DNA of 64,000 bases from Streptomyces sp. NBC_00663. Its GTDB lineage: Bacteria > Actinomycetota > Actinomycetes > Streptomycetales > Streptomycetaceae. The number at the start of each line of letters is the position of its first letter. Position 1 is the stretch's first letter. Positions 18,008 to 26,577 of the stretch are shown here, one piece after another. A program made the position numbers and the translations under genes. The DNA lies in assembly GCF_036226885.1 (NCBI RefSeq), contig NZ_CP109027.1, positions 186,001 through 250,000 on the forward strand, in the 5' to 3' direction. The notes below the pieces were generated by a model. That model did not search any database. It had not been told where the DNA came from and worked only from the letters and a program-made list of their open reading frames with translations.

Positions 18008-18154
18008 CCCGCCCGGCGGCGCGGCGCATGACGAGGGACGGCGGTCCTCGGGCATGTTCCCGTGCGGCTCACCGTCGGGGCGGGACCCGGGATGCGTCGA
18101 CCCCAGCCCCGGCCGCACGGCGCAGGACCAAAGGGCGGCGCCCGTCGGGCCCAT

Positions 18155-18191
18155 GAAAAAAATCCGGGACGGGCCTGGGCCCGTCCCGGAT
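18155..18191 (-). terminator. Rho-independent terminator of the MMPL gene
   Basis: Thirteen-base-pair perfect arms (ATCCGGGACGGGC and its complement) around a four-base loop at 18162-18191. On the minus strand a run of T follows (A run at 18156-18162 on plus). It lies 20 bases after the MMPL stop. The hairpin may also stop readthrough from the convergent kinase operon. Confidence 0.85.
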
Positions 18192-18210
18192 CTCGTCCGT
18201 GCCGCCGCGC

Positions 18211-20355
18211 TCACCGTTGCAGCGCGGGCTCCTCGTCTTCGGCGAGCGGCTGTTGACCGTCCGGCAGCTGCGCCGATGGACGGGACAGGCGGCTCGGCCA
18301 CCAGACCCGCCGGCCGATCAGCAGGGTGAGGGCGGGCACCAGGACCGACCGCACCAGTAGCGCGTCGAGCAGCACGCCGAAGGCGACCAGGAACCCGACC
18401 TCGACCAGCATCACCAGCGGAAGTGTGGCGAGGACCGCGAACGTGGCCGCCAGGACCAGGCCTGCCGAGGTGATGACGCCACCGGTGGCCGAGAGGGCTT
18501 TGAGCATGCCCTCTCTGGTGCCGAGACGCACGGTCTCCTCCCGGGCCCGGCTGGCCAGGAAGATGTTGTAGTCGACGCCGAGCGCCACCAGGAACAGGAA
18601 GGCCAGCAGCGGCACCGAAGAGTCGATGCCCTTGAACCCGAGGATCGTGTCGAAGACGAACACGCTGCCGCCGAAGGCTGCGGCGAACGAGACGATCACG
18701 GTGGCCATCAGGACCAGCGGGGCCGCGATCGCGCGCAGCAGCAGCCCGAGGATGATCAGGACGACGGCGAGCACCAGCGGGATCACCAGCTTCTCGTCGC
18801 GCTTAGTGGTCACCTCCGTGTCGAGGTTCTCCGCACTCGGCCCGCCGACGATCGCCTCCGCCCCGCGCACCGTGTGCACCGCGGTGCGCACCCGCTTGAT
18901 CGTGTCGTACTCCGCGGCGGTGTCCGGCGCGTCCTTCGGGAACACGGAGATGTTGGCCCAGCCACCGCTGGTCTGCTCCGGGATGGCCAGGGCCACCCCG
19001 GGAGTGTCCTTGACGACGTCGAGCACCCGCTCCTGGTGCGCGGGCCGCGTGAAGACCGTCATCGGCTGGCCGCCGAGCTCCGGGAAGTGCTGGCGCAGAA
19101 CGGTGAACCCGGCGACCGATTCCGGCGCGGACAGGAACTGGTCCTGCTCCCGCAGGGCGCCGGTGTTGCCCATCAGCCCGAGGGCGAACACCCCGAGGAC
19201 TCCGAGCGAGCCGAGCGTCGCCACCCACCGGCGGCGGCTGATGGCGGCGCCGAGCCGTCCCCACAACCCCGGCTTCTCCTCCACGGCCGTGCTGAACCGC
19301 GGGATGGCCGGCCAGAAGATCCGCCTGCCGAGCACCACGAGCACTGCCGGGAACAGCGTCAGCATGGCCACCAGCGCGCACACGATGCCGGCCGCACCGA
19401 TCGGGCCCAGCCCGCTGGTGCTGTTCAGGTCCGCGACGAGCAGGCAGAGCAGGCCGGCCACCACGGTGGCCGCGGACGCGACGATGGCCGGCGCCGCGCC
19501 GCGTAGCGCGTGGACCATCGCGACCCGGACGTTCTCATGGTGGTGCAGTGCCTCGCGATATCGAGCGATGAGCAACAGCGCGTAGTCCGTGCCGACGCCG
19601 AACACCAGGATCGTCAGCAGCGCCGAGTTCTGGTCGTTGACCACGATGCCGAAGCCCTTGACGAGCAGGTAGACGGTCGCCATCGCGGTCAGTGCGGCCG
19701 CGCCCACGGCCAGCAGCGGGATGATCCACAGCACCGGGCTGCGGTAGGTGAGGATGAGCAGGAGCGTGACGACGACGATGGTGGTGAGGAGGACCTGCAC
19801 GTCGATGCCGTCGAAGACGGCGTCCATGTCGCCGTCGATCGCGCCCGGGCCGGTCACGTCGAGTTCCAGGCCCGAGGGACGGTCCTTCGCGGCGTCACGC
19901 AACGGGCCGACGATGTCCTCCGGTGCGCCGTAGGCCGTGCTCACCTCAAGGGTGAACATCATCGCCTTGCGGTCGGTGGAGGGGCTCAGCGGTGAGCCAT
20001 CGTCGTCCTCGCCGACCGCCGCCGTCGGGGGGTACCGCTTGGCAAGGGTGTTGTAGTGGCGCTCGACCGTCGCGCGGTCGGCGTCGGTCATGCCGTCGGC
20101 GCGGTGGTACACGAAGACGAACGTGTTGCTGTCACCACCGGGGAGACGGTCGTCCAGAACCGCCACCTTGGTGGACTCGGCGCTGGCCGGCAGGGTGTCC
20201 ACGGCGCTGTCGGTGGTGACCGAGCTCAACTTTCCGCTCAGCGGCACCATGCCCGCCGCCAGCACCAGCCATAAGCCGATCACCAACCAGGGCACCCACC
20301 GGCCTGCCAACCGACCGGCCGGCGCTCCCCCGGACGGCGCTGCGTTGACTGCCAT
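18211..20355 (-). CDS. MMPL-family RND transporter
   Basis: A 714-residue membrane protein with two repeats, each one helix, a large outside loop and five or six helices. The ATG at 20355 has AGGAGG six bases upstream; the open frame beyond it is not protein-like. Typical marks are GLWLVLAAGMVPLSGKLSSV at the N-terminus, VGTDYALLLIARYREALHHH in the first repeat and LGVDYNIFLASRAREETVRL in the second, both carrying the Asp-Tyr pair of the proton relay. The family exports lipids, polyketides or drugs across the membrane using proton flow. A two-component pair converges on it and a FAD monooxygenase remnant lies upstream, so it may once have served a biosynthetic or resistance locus. Confidence 0.92.
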   Translation of the reverse strand: MAVNAAPSGGAPAGRLAGRWVPWLVIGLWLVLAAGMVPLSGKLSSVTTDSAVDTLPASAESTKVAVLDDRLPGGDSNTFVFVYHRADGMTDADRATVERHYNTLAKRYPPTAAVGEDDDGSPLSPSTDRKAMMFTLEVSTAYGAPEDIVGPLRDAAKDRPSGLELDVTGPGAIDGDMDAVFDGIDVQVLLTTIVVVTLLLILTYRSPVLWIIPLLAVGAAALTAMATVYLLVKGFGIVVNDQNSALLTILVFGVGTDYALLLIARYREALHHHENVRVAMVHALRGAAPAIVASAATVVAGLLCLLVADLNSTSGLGPIGAAGIVCALVAMLTLFPAVLVVLGRRIFWPAIPRFSTAVEEKPGLWGRLGAAISRRRWVATLGSLGVLGVFALGLMGNTGALREQDQFLSAPESVAGFTVLRQHFPELGGQPMTVFTRPAHQERVLDVVKDTPGVALAIPEQTSGGWANISVFPKDAPDTAAEYDTIKRVRTAVHTVRGAEAIVGGPSAENLDTEVTTKRDEKLVIPLVLAVVLIILGLLLRAIAAPLVLMATVIVSFAAAFGGSVFVFDTILGFKGIDSSVPLLAFLFLVALGVDYNIFLASRAREETVRLGTREGMLKALSATGGVITSAGLVLAATFAVLATLPLVMLVEVGFLVAFGVLLDALLVRSVLVPALTLLIGRRVWWPSRLSRPSAQLPDGQQPLAEDEEPALQR

Positions 20356-20516
20356 CACTAGCCTCCTACATACGCGTTGCATCGCTTGTCTGGATGCCGA
20401 CTTCCTACTGAGCGAACCTGAGACGACTGTTAATGCGGTGCTCAGGCCGGGTGGCCGGACCGTGTGTTCAGCGCAGGCACCAGCGTGGTGGCGTCGAGGT
20501 CCCGCCCGGTGGGCTA

Positions 20517-20915
20517 GGCCCAGGCGACGAGGCCGTCGGGCCGAATGAGCAACGCGTCGATGTCCACCCGGTCCGTGCGGGCGGTTTACGGCGTTGACCT
20601 GTCCGGTCCACGCGGCCGCGGCATCGCGGGCAATCCGGGCGGCCGACGAGGTCCAGCAGGAGCCCACGACCCTCACGCAACATGTCCGCCGACCAGGTCA
20701 CCGCGGTGACGATGTCCGGGGCGCGCCGCTCCAGCGTCAACTCATGTCCGGGCACAGGGTGCCGTCGAACCGGTGGGTCGTCGCCCAGGGCGTACCGGAC
20801 GTCCATGCCGACGGCGTATTGGTGGGCGTCGTCGAGGAACGTCAGGTCGGAGAACATCTCCCACAGCGCCCTCGTCTGCGGGCCGAGTCGCATCAGGGCT
20901 CCTGTCGGGCTGGTC
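20517..20915 (-). pseudogene. FAD-dependent aromatic monooxygenase, C-terminal remnant
   Basis: The frame reads RLGPQTRALWEMFSDLTFLD, DVRYALGDDP and REGRGLLLDLVGR, the thioredoxin-like C-terminal domain of phenol-hydroxylase-type FAD monooxygenases. A frameshift near 20640 is followed in another frame by DALLIRPDGLVAWA and a TAG, the family's usual ending. The FAD-binding domain is missing. It sits just upstream of the MMPL gene. Confidence 0.75.
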
Positions 20916-20924
20916 AGGCGGATC

Positions 20925-21075
20925 CGCAGCGACCGGGTGATGCAGCTGTCGACAGGTCCGCGCCGGACAGGAACGTGCAGGTCAGGTCCGTGCCGATCAG
21001 GTCCGTGCGGATCAGGGTCGCGCGGGTCAGGATCGCGCCGGACAGGTCCGCGTCGATCACGGTCGCGCAAGCTTG
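20925..21075 (-). pseudogene. Pentapeptide-repeat fragment
   Basis: One minus frame reads ATVIDADLSGAILTRATLIR and TDLIGTDLTCTFLSGADLS, about eight consecutive pentapeptide repeats with the usual central Leu/Ile. No start or full domain is present; the frame ends in a stop near 20925. At DNA level it is an imperfect 15-base repeat rich in GGACCTG. Confidence 0.6.
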
Positions 21076-21090
21076 AATGATTGAGCGCTT

Positions 21091-21840
21091 TCAGCGTTGC
21101 CGCTCCAGGGTGAGGACGGCAGCAGCGATTGACGTCATTCGATTCGGGCTGCACCGGGATCTGCGGAAGATGCGCCAGGACTTCAGGCGTGCGACGCCGC
21201 GTTCAACTGGCGCCCGGGCCGCGGACAGCGCGCGGTTGACGTTTTGCTGGGTCGTTGTGAGCTCTCGGCCCGGCGGGCGTCTGAGGGGTGTCGTCACCCA
21301 TAGGCCGCCTCCCCTTGTAGGCCCGGTCGGCGAGGACTGGGACGCCCTGGCGTTCACAGATCCGGATGATGCGGTGGGTGCGTGCCGCCGTCAGGTCGTG
21401 GGCGCAGCCGGGCAGCGCGGGTGAGATCCACAGCAGCCGACCGTCCGGATCGGTTACCAGCTGCACTTTCACGCCGTGCCGTTTGTGCTTGTGGGAGTAG
21501 TCGGCCTGCCTGTCGCCGACCCGGTCGCACTGCGCGAGGGTGCCGTCCAGCAGGACATGGTCGGGGTCAGCTTCGCGCAGGGCACGCAGCAGGCCGGGGC
21601 GCGGCCGGCGAGCAGCTCGCTGACGGCGGCGGTGTAGGCGTGGGCGGTGCCGACGGAGATGCCGAAGCCTGCCGCGAGTTGGGCGAGGGTGTCGTGGCGT
21701 CGCAGGTACACCAGGCCGACCAGCGCACGCTGGTGCGGCGGAAGTTTGCACCGTCGGCCACCCTCGCGAGTGACGATGAGCATGGTTACCCACTCGACGA
21801 GGGCGTGCGGCAGGTCGAGTGCAGAATACGGAACCAACGC
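21091..21840 (-). mobile_element. IS5-family transposase remnant with frameshifts
   Basis: Three frames in order rebuild one transposase. First [40 protein letters not shown] and [20 protein letters not shown]; then [40 protein letters not shown] and CAHDLTAARTH with VLADRAYKG; finally RGVARLKSWRIFRRSRCSPN and a stop. The catalytic acids are all visible but in different frames. The protein is related to, but distinct from, the composite-element copies. Matching terminal repeats were not found. Confidence 0.75.
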
Positions 21841-22079
21841 GGCTCCTGTGCCTGCGGGTTGGGACTTCGAACACCTCCCCCATCGGCACGGGAGCCTCGT
21901 GCGTTGCGCACCCTGTCGGCGTCACCCGATCAGTGGCCCTGCTGAAACGCTCACTGGGTGCTCTGGTCCTCCCGCCGAAACGGTCGAAACCTGACAGAGG
22001 CGCACATGCCCCACGCCTCCGAATTCCGGACCGAGACGTATTTGCGTTAGGGCGCACTCCAACTCCTAGGTTCCGCAGC

Positions 22080-23090
22080 ATGCGATACATCAATCTCGGA
22101 ACGACCGGACTGGAAGTCTCCGCCCTCACCCTCGGCTGCATGAGCTTCGGCGAGCCGAACCGGGGCGGTGAGCCCTGGTCGCTGGGCGCCGACGCCAGCC
22201 GGGACATCATCAAGCAGGCCCTTGAGAGCGGCGTCAACTTCCTCGACACGGCCAATGGCTACAGCGCCGGAAGCAGCGAGGAGATCGTCGGTCAGGCGGT
22301 CAAGGACTTCACCCGGCGCGAGGAGGTCGTTCTCTCCACCAAGGTCTGGATGCGGATGCGCCCCGGCCCGAACGGGGCCGGGCTGTCCCGCAAGGCGATC
22401 TTCGCCGAGCTCGACGCCTCCCTGAAGCGACTGGGGACCGACTACATCGACCTGTACCAGATCCACCGCTGGGACTACGACACTCCGATCGAGGAAACCC
22501 TCGAGGCGCTGCACGACGCGGTCAAGTCCGGGAAGGTCCGCTACATCGGCGCCTCTTCCATGTACGCCTGGCAGTTCGCCAAGGCCCTGTACCTGGCTGA
22601 CCTGAACGGCTGGACCCGGTTCGTGTCGATGCAGGACCACTACAACCTCATCCACCGGGAAGCAGAGCGGGAGATGCTCCCGCTCTGCGCCGACCAGGGC
22701 ATCGGCGTGATCCCGTGGAGCCCGCTGGCGCGGGGCAGGCTGACGCGGGTCCGGGACGCTGCCACGGCGCGTGCCGCAACAGACCCGGGCGGAAAGATCC
22801 TCTACCGGGACGGGGACCAGGCGGTGGCCGAGCGCGTCCACGAGATCGCGAGCAAGCGAGGTCTGTCCCCGGCCCAGGTCGCCCTGGCCTGGGTCATGCG
22901 CAACCCGGCGGTGACCTCGCCCGTCGTCGGGGTCACCAAGCCGGCCCAACTGACCGACGCGGTCGCCGCGGTGGACGTCGAACTCGACGACGACGAGGCC
23001 GCCTACCTGGAGGAGCCCTACCAGCCGCACGAGGCCGCCTACCTGGAGGAGTCCTTCTACAAGCAACAGCCTGCGGCGGGCTCCCGGTAG
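22080..23090 (+). CDS. Aldo/keto reductase
   Basis: A 336-residue NADPH-dependent aldo/keto reductase starting MRYINLGTTGLEVSALTLGC. The catalytic tetrad is visible as FLDTANGYS (Asp, Tyr), VVLSTKVWM (Lys) and YQIHRWD (His). The cofactor loop reads GVIPWSPLARGRL and the C-terminal phosphate site SPVVGVTKPAQLTDA. Members reduce aldehydes, ketones or sugars. The C-terminus is unusual: DEAAYLEEPYQPHEAAYLEE contains an in-frame repeat that lengthens the tail by 12 residues compared with the usual LEEPY-P-H ending. It stands alone between IS remnants with its own promoter region. Confidence 0.9.
   Translation: MRYINLGTTGLEVSALTLGCMSFGEPNRGGEPWSLGADASRDIIKQALESGVNFLDTANGYSAGSSEEIVGQAVKDFTRREEVVLSTKVWMRMRPGPNGAGLSRKAIFAELDASLKRLGTDYIDLYQIHRWDYDTPIEETLEALHDAVKSGKVRYIGASSMYAWQFAKALYLADLNGWTRFVSMQDHYNLIHREAEREMLPLCADQGIGVIPWSPLARGRLTRVRDAATARAATDPGGKILYRDGDQAVAERVHEIASKRGLSPAQVALAWVMRNPAVTSPVVGVTKPAQLTDAVAAVDVELDDDEAAYLEEPYQPHEAAYLEESFYKQQPAAGSR
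22993..23051 (+). repeat. 23-bp direct repeat inside the aldo/keto reductase gene
   Basis: The same 23 bases, starting ACGAGGCCGCCTACC, occur at 22993-23015 and 23029-23051. The 36-base period keeps the frame and duplicates EAAYLEE in the protein. Confidence 0.85.
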
Positions 23091-23096
23091 TCCGGA

Positions 23097-23226
23097 CTAC
23101 CGCCAGGCCTTCCACGGGTCCTTGGCCCCGGCCTTCACAGCCCTGTGGCCGGCCCGGCGGTGCTTGCGGGCGGCCGCGCGCAACTGCATGATCTGAGCAC
23201 TGCCCGCCAGCGCGGTGAGCACGGCG
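23097..23226 (-). other. Gene-end fragment of unknown family
   Basis: The minus frame reads AVLTALAGSAQIMQLRAAAR, then KHRRAGHRAVKAGAKDPWKA before WR and a stop. Codon use is good, but no start exists: upstream it joins an IS5 transposase beginning (23290-23359) in another frame. The basic C-terminus resembles no family I can name. Confidence 0.35.
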
Positions 23227-23289
23227 GAACCCGGCGTCGGCCGTCACGGTCACGCAGACGCAGACGCACACGCAGACAGGGCGTGATCT

Positions 23290-23359
23290 GGAAGTTCCGG
23301 TCCGGCAGGAACGGGCCGATCAACTCCCACTCATTGTCCGTGAGTTCTCTACGCGCCAT
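23290..23359 (-). pseudogene. IS5-family transposase, N-terminal scrap
   Basis: The ATG at 23359 opens MARRELTDNEWELIGPFLPD, the usual first 20 residues of IS5-type transposases, after which similarity stops. Confidence 0.6.
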
Positions 23360-23368
23360 CCCAGACGC

Positions 23369-23623
23369 CTACCAGCCCATGTCCTTGGCCACCTCTTCCT
23401 GGGCTGCGGCGATCTCCGGCGCGGTGGAATCCGTGATGTCTACATCGCATGCCCACTCGAACCGGGACAGCAGGTCTGCGAGCGCCTGCTTCTGAGCCGG
23501 GTGCGTGATCGGTACGGCGTTCAGGTCGGTGCTCATCAGCCAGTCGAACAGCACGATGGCATCGGCGCGCCACAGCCGCACGTTGACAGTTGGCACGGAT
23601 TCCCACGATTCATCGGCATTCAT
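23369..23623 (-). CDS. Small hypothetical protein (84 aa)
   Basis: An 84-residue soluble protein with ordered features: NVRLWRADAIVLFDWLMSTD, then NAVPITHPAQKQALADLLSR, FEWACDVDITD and an amphipathic C-terminal helix ending in KDMGW. Codon use is right for the host. The ATG at 23623 lacks a strong ribosome site. I do not recognise a named family; related short proteins are common in Streptomyces. It is bounded by an IS scrap and an SDR gene. Confidence 0.6.
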   Translation of the reverse strand: MNADESWESVPTVNVRLWRADAIVLFDWLMSTDLNAVPITHPAQKQALADLLSRFEWACDVDITDSTAPEIAAAQEEVAKDMGW

Positions 23624-23688
23624 GAGCGCATCGTGCCAGGTGGCATCTCACCCGTTGATCACGACTTCAGACAGGCCCCAGATCGGCC

Positions 23689-24420
23689 CTAGATCATGCC
23701 TCCGGCGGCGTTGATGGTCTGGCCGGTGATCCAGCGGGCGGCGTCGGAGGCGAGGAAGGTGACGATGTCGGCGATGTCGGCTGGTTCGCCGATGCGGCCC
23801 AGGGGTGTGCGGGTCCTGGCGTCGTCGATGACGTGGGTGGGCACGGTGGTGAGGACGTCGGTTCGGGTGAGGCCGGGCAGGACGCTGTTGACCGTGACCG
23901 ATCTGGAGGCCACCTCCCAGGCCAGGGTGCGGGCGAGCTGGTCGCCGGCGGCCTTGCTGGCGGCCAGCAGGGCCATGCCGGGCAGTGGGGACACGGTGAG
24001 TGCGGAAGAGATCAGGATGATGCGGCCGTGGTCGCGGATGCGCTGGGCGGCTTCGCGCAGTGCCATGAACGTGGCCCGGACGTTGGCATGCAGGTACTGG
24101 TCGAAGTCGTCATCGGTGGCGCGCGCCAGCGGCCCGGAGGTCGCTGTGCTGGCGTTGTTCACCCACACATCCACCTGGCCGTAGTGATTCTCGGCCTCGT
24201 CGAAGAGTTCCTTGACTGCCTCGGGGCGGGCGATGTCGGTACGCACTGCGGTGGCCTGCCCGCCCGCGTCCTTGATCAGGTTCACGGCCCGCGCAGCTGT
24301 CACCTGGTCGCGGGAGCCGATGACGACACGCATCCCCTGCGCGGCGAACCGGTTGCTGATCGCCTGCCCGATGCCGCGTGATCCGCCGGTGATGACCGCG
24401 ACCCGATCCTCGGTACGCAT
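23689..24420 (-). CDS. Short-chain dehydrogenase/reductase
   Basis: A 243-residue classical SDR. The cofactor motif is ITGGSRGIGQAISNRFAAQG near residue 10, with Arg in IGSRD suggesting NADPH. VNNAST lies near residue 88, the catalytic Ser in ILISSAL near 135 and an ASKAAG motif near 151. The position before Lys is Ser rather than the usual Tyr (LLAASKAAG), so the YxxxK catalytic tyrosine is replaced and activity may be altered or lost. It is divergent from a MarR regulator with a strong palindromic operator between them. Confidence 0.85.
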   Translation of the reverse strand: MRTEDRVAVITGGSRGIGQAISNRFAAQGMRVVIGSRDQVTAARAVNLIKDAGGQATAVRTDIARPEAVKELFDEAENHYGQVDVWVNNASTATSGPLARATDDDFDQYLHANVRATFMALREAAQRIRDHGRIILISSALTVSPLPGMALLAASKAAGDQLARTLAWEVASRSVTVNSVLPGLTRTDVLTTVPTHVIDDARTRTPLGRIGEPADIADIVTFLASDAARWITGQTINAAGGMI

Positions 24421-24427
24421 GACCCCT

Positions 24428-24472
24428 CCAATTAGTCGACACTATCGATAGTCCATAGCATCGACTAATTGG
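24428..24472. promoter_or_regulatory. Palindromic operator between the SDR and MarR genes
   Basis: Perfect 12-bp arms CCAATTAGTCGA (24428-24439) and TCGACTAATTGG (24461-24472) enclose a second perfect palindrome, ACTATCGATAGT (24441-24452). It begins 7 bases from the SDR start and 38 bases before the MarR start, the usual placing for a MarR repressor that controls both divergent promoters. Confidence 0.75.
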
Positions 24473-24510
24473 TGGAGGGTGTCAACTGTCCAGGCACTAG
24501 ACTGCCTGGC

Positions 24511-24936
24511 ATGGCCGCCGCATCTGATGACGCACTCGTCGAGACACTGATCGGCGTCTTCATGGAGATCGACGGCCTGTTCAGCACGGCAAGCCGCCAG
24601 CTAGGACTTACCCCCCAGCAAGCACAGCTGCTGTGTTTCGCCCAGCATTCGCAGCCCTCCTTCGGCGAGCTCGCGACCCTGCTGCACTGCGACAAAACCA
24701 ACATCACCGGCCTGGTCGACCGGCTTCAGCGACGCGACCTGATCACCCGTCAACCCGACCCCCACGACCGCCGGATCACCCGCGTCCACCTCACCCCCCA
24801 AGGCGAAGCCCTCACCGGCCAGTTCCAACAGGCCATCAACACCACCCTGACCACCCGCTTCAGCTCCTGGCCTCCCACCCAACGCGACAGCCTCGTCCAC
24901 CTCCTCCGATCCGCCACCACGGCACTACGCCCCTGA
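24511..24936 (+). CDS. MarR-family transcriptional regulator
   Basis: About 141 residues from the ATG at 24511. The winged helix is clear: FGELATLLHCDKTNITGLVD near residues 52-71 (recognition helix), then RLQRRDLITRQPDPHDRRIT with the family Asp-Arg wing motif. The C-terminal helix supports dimerisation. It should repress itself and the divergent SDR through the adjacent palindrome and release on binding a small phenolic or oxidant. The ATG has no strong ribosome site, and transcription may start close to it. Confidence 0.88.
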   Translation: MAAASDDALVETLIGVFMEIDGLFSTASRQLGLTPQQAQLLCFAQHSQPSFGELATLLHCDKTNITGLVDRLQRRDLITRQPDPHDRRITRVHLTPQGEALTGQFQQAINTTLTTRFSSWPPTQRDSLVHLLRSATTALRP

Positions 24937-25463
24937 ACTCAGCAGCCGCCTTAAGCCCCGACACGCCCGCCACGTGCCGCCGTCGGAGCGGTCAGGGGCT
25001 TGTCTCTCCGGCAATGCCGTCACAGCGCTTGCCTCGCGTGCGTCGCGTCCGGATCAGCTGGAGGACCTGCCTGACCGTTGGTCTGGGTGTGCTGTTGGCC
25101 GACGCGCAGTGGGCGCGGATCGAGCGTTGCTCCCGGATCGACCGCCACGCCACCGTCACGCCGCGAAGCGATCTCGTCTGCCCTGACGACTGACCCGGTG
25201 GTCTCGGCAGCCATCCCCTGGGAGCGTCGGGTGGCGGATCAACGCCGCTACTACTCGGCCGGGACCCTGGAGGCTGCGCGTGTCAGCGAACTGAAGCCTG
25301 GGCATGGTGTGGTCCGTGCACGCCTCCGCGTGGGAGGCCCGCCTCGCCGTCGCCCGCGACTACGCGAACGTGCACCAGCACCTGTTGCCGGGCAACTCCG
25401 TCGGCGCACCGAGTGACGGAACGATTATTCCTGATTCGGCCATCTTCGCGCCGACCAGACCGC
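24937..25463. other. Remnant region: IS5 and helicase-associated-domain scraps
   Basis: Plus-strand 25080-25140 reads VLLADAQWARIERCSRIDR, the degenerate start of an IS5-type transposase. Plus-strand 25304-25410 reads MVWSVHASAWEARLAVARDY and ANVHQHLLPGNSV, one repeat of a helicase-associated (HA) domain. Neither has a start or full length. Nothing else was recognised. Confidence 0.5.
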
Positions 25464-25646
25464 TCAACTGCCGTGGCCTTTCTTCCGCTGAAATCGGAGC
25501 ACCCAGACAGAGCAGGCAGCAATGACTACTCCCATGGCGAGCGGAATCGCACCGGCGGCGGGCTTGCCGTGGCTCAGAGCAGAGACTCCCAGCACGATGA
25601 GGAGAACGGCCACAACCGCCGCAATGAGTGTCAGTTTTTCGACCAT
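25464..25646 (-). CDS. Small two-helix membrane protein
   Basis: A 60-residue peptide starting MVEKLTLIAAVVAVLLIVLG, with a second helix IPLAMGVVIAACSVWVLRFQ and a basic tail RKKGHGS. The ATG at 25646 has GGAGG six bases upstream, better than the ATG at 25658. It lies directly downstream of an RHS C-terminal tip on the same strand, where immunity genes of polymorphic toxins usually sit. Immunity is an inference from position alone. Confidence 0.65.
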   Translation of the reverse strand: MVEKLTLIAAVVAVLLIVLGVSALSHGKPAAGAIPLAMGVVIAACSVWVLRFQRKKGHGS

Positions 25647-25702
25647 GTGGACCTCCACGTCGGGGATCCTTGCGGATCCCCGACTCGCTCATGGTGTCTT
25701 GG

Positions 25703-26365
25703 TTACAGCGCAGCTTCGGTTCCGGCAGCCGCTGCCGCTCCGAGTCCCATGGACAGCACCGTGCAGCCTGTGATGCCAGCGCCGATGGAAGTGCCGAGCG
25801 TGGGGACGGCGCCGGCTACAGCTGCCGCTCCGCAGACCGCCTCGGTGCCGATTCCCACGAGGATGCCGACCTTGGAGGCGTAGGCCCCCTGCTCGTCACC
25901 ACTCATGATCTTCTGTGTCAGGGAAGCCCACTCGAGGGCTCCTGATACGTCAGGGAAGCTGAAGAGTCCGGTGGGGTCGCTGTTGTTGAGGGGGTCGCCG
26001 TACGCGTACAGGTACGCATTCTGTTCCTGCCCGGAGGGGTCGGGCTGGGTGAAGCGGCCGAGCTGGGGGTCGTAGGAGCGGGCGCCCATCTTGTACATGC
26101 CGGTCGGGTCGAGGTAGGCGCCGCTGTAACGGAACGGCTGCGGGACCGCCTCGGTAGTGGTCCCTCGAGGCAGACCCGTCCGGCCGTAGGCGTACGTGTG
26201 GGTGCGCTTGCCCGCATCATCGACCAGCCCCAGCACGTTGCCGGTGGCGTCGGTGAGGTAGTAGTAGGACTTCCCCCCCAGATGTCATGGAATTCAACGT
26301 GCCCGCCGGTTCGCGGATGAATCCGGTGGCGACGCCGTTGGTGGCCGTGGACGCCAGGCCGAGGG
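25703..26365 (-). pseudogene. RHS-repeat protein, C-terminal tip with a broken 5' part
   Basis: The frame up to about 26270 encodes SYYYLTDATGNVLGLVDDAG, then FRYSGAYLDPTGMYKMGARS, YDPQLGRFTQPDPSGQEQNA and YLYAYGDPLNNSDPTGL, the RHS core end that precedes variable tips. The tip (about 85 residues) has two hydrophobic, Gly/Ala-rich stretches and a Cys pair, and no recognised toxin fold. Upstream, TGFIREPAGTLNSMTSGG continues the RHS in another frame; a run of seven G at about 26273-26279 (minus strand) causes the shift. The shell is missing. Confidence 0.75.
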
Positions 26366-26369
26366 CGTT

Positions 26370-26577
26370 CAGGCAGGATCTCGGGGGTGACGGCGGTGAA
26401 GTCCACGGTTGCGGCCGGCGCTTGGGCCAGCCGGGCCGCCGCCCATTCCTTGGCAACCGGCGGGTCGGCCAGGCCAGCGTGGAGGATCTGCTCGACCTCA
26501 TGTCGCACCGCTTCCGTCAACAGCAGCCCGGCCTGCTGTGCGAGCTCGGCCGTCTCCCGCGCCAGCAGGGTGATCAT
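26370..26577 (-). pseudogene. Truncated helical protein overlapping the preceding gene
   Basis: The ATG at 26577 overlaps the stop of the upstream gene (ATGA). The sequence reads MITLLARETAELAQQAGLLL, TEAVRHEVEQILHAGLADPP and DFTAVTPEILPE, then joins RHS sequence in another frame near 26370. It was the second gene of a two-gene unit and has lost its 3' part. The family is not recognised. Confidence 0.5.

Noticed and set aside
20356..20676. N-terminal extension of the MMPL transporter
   Set aside because: It precedes a perfect AGGAGG-ATG start and overlaps the monooxygenase remnant; its sequence is not membrane-protein-like.
25703..25960. RHS tip as a known nuclease or deaminase toxin
   Set aside because: No catalytic motif of those families is visible; the tip is hydrophobic and Gly/Ala-rich, as in many RHS proteins without a recognised toxin.
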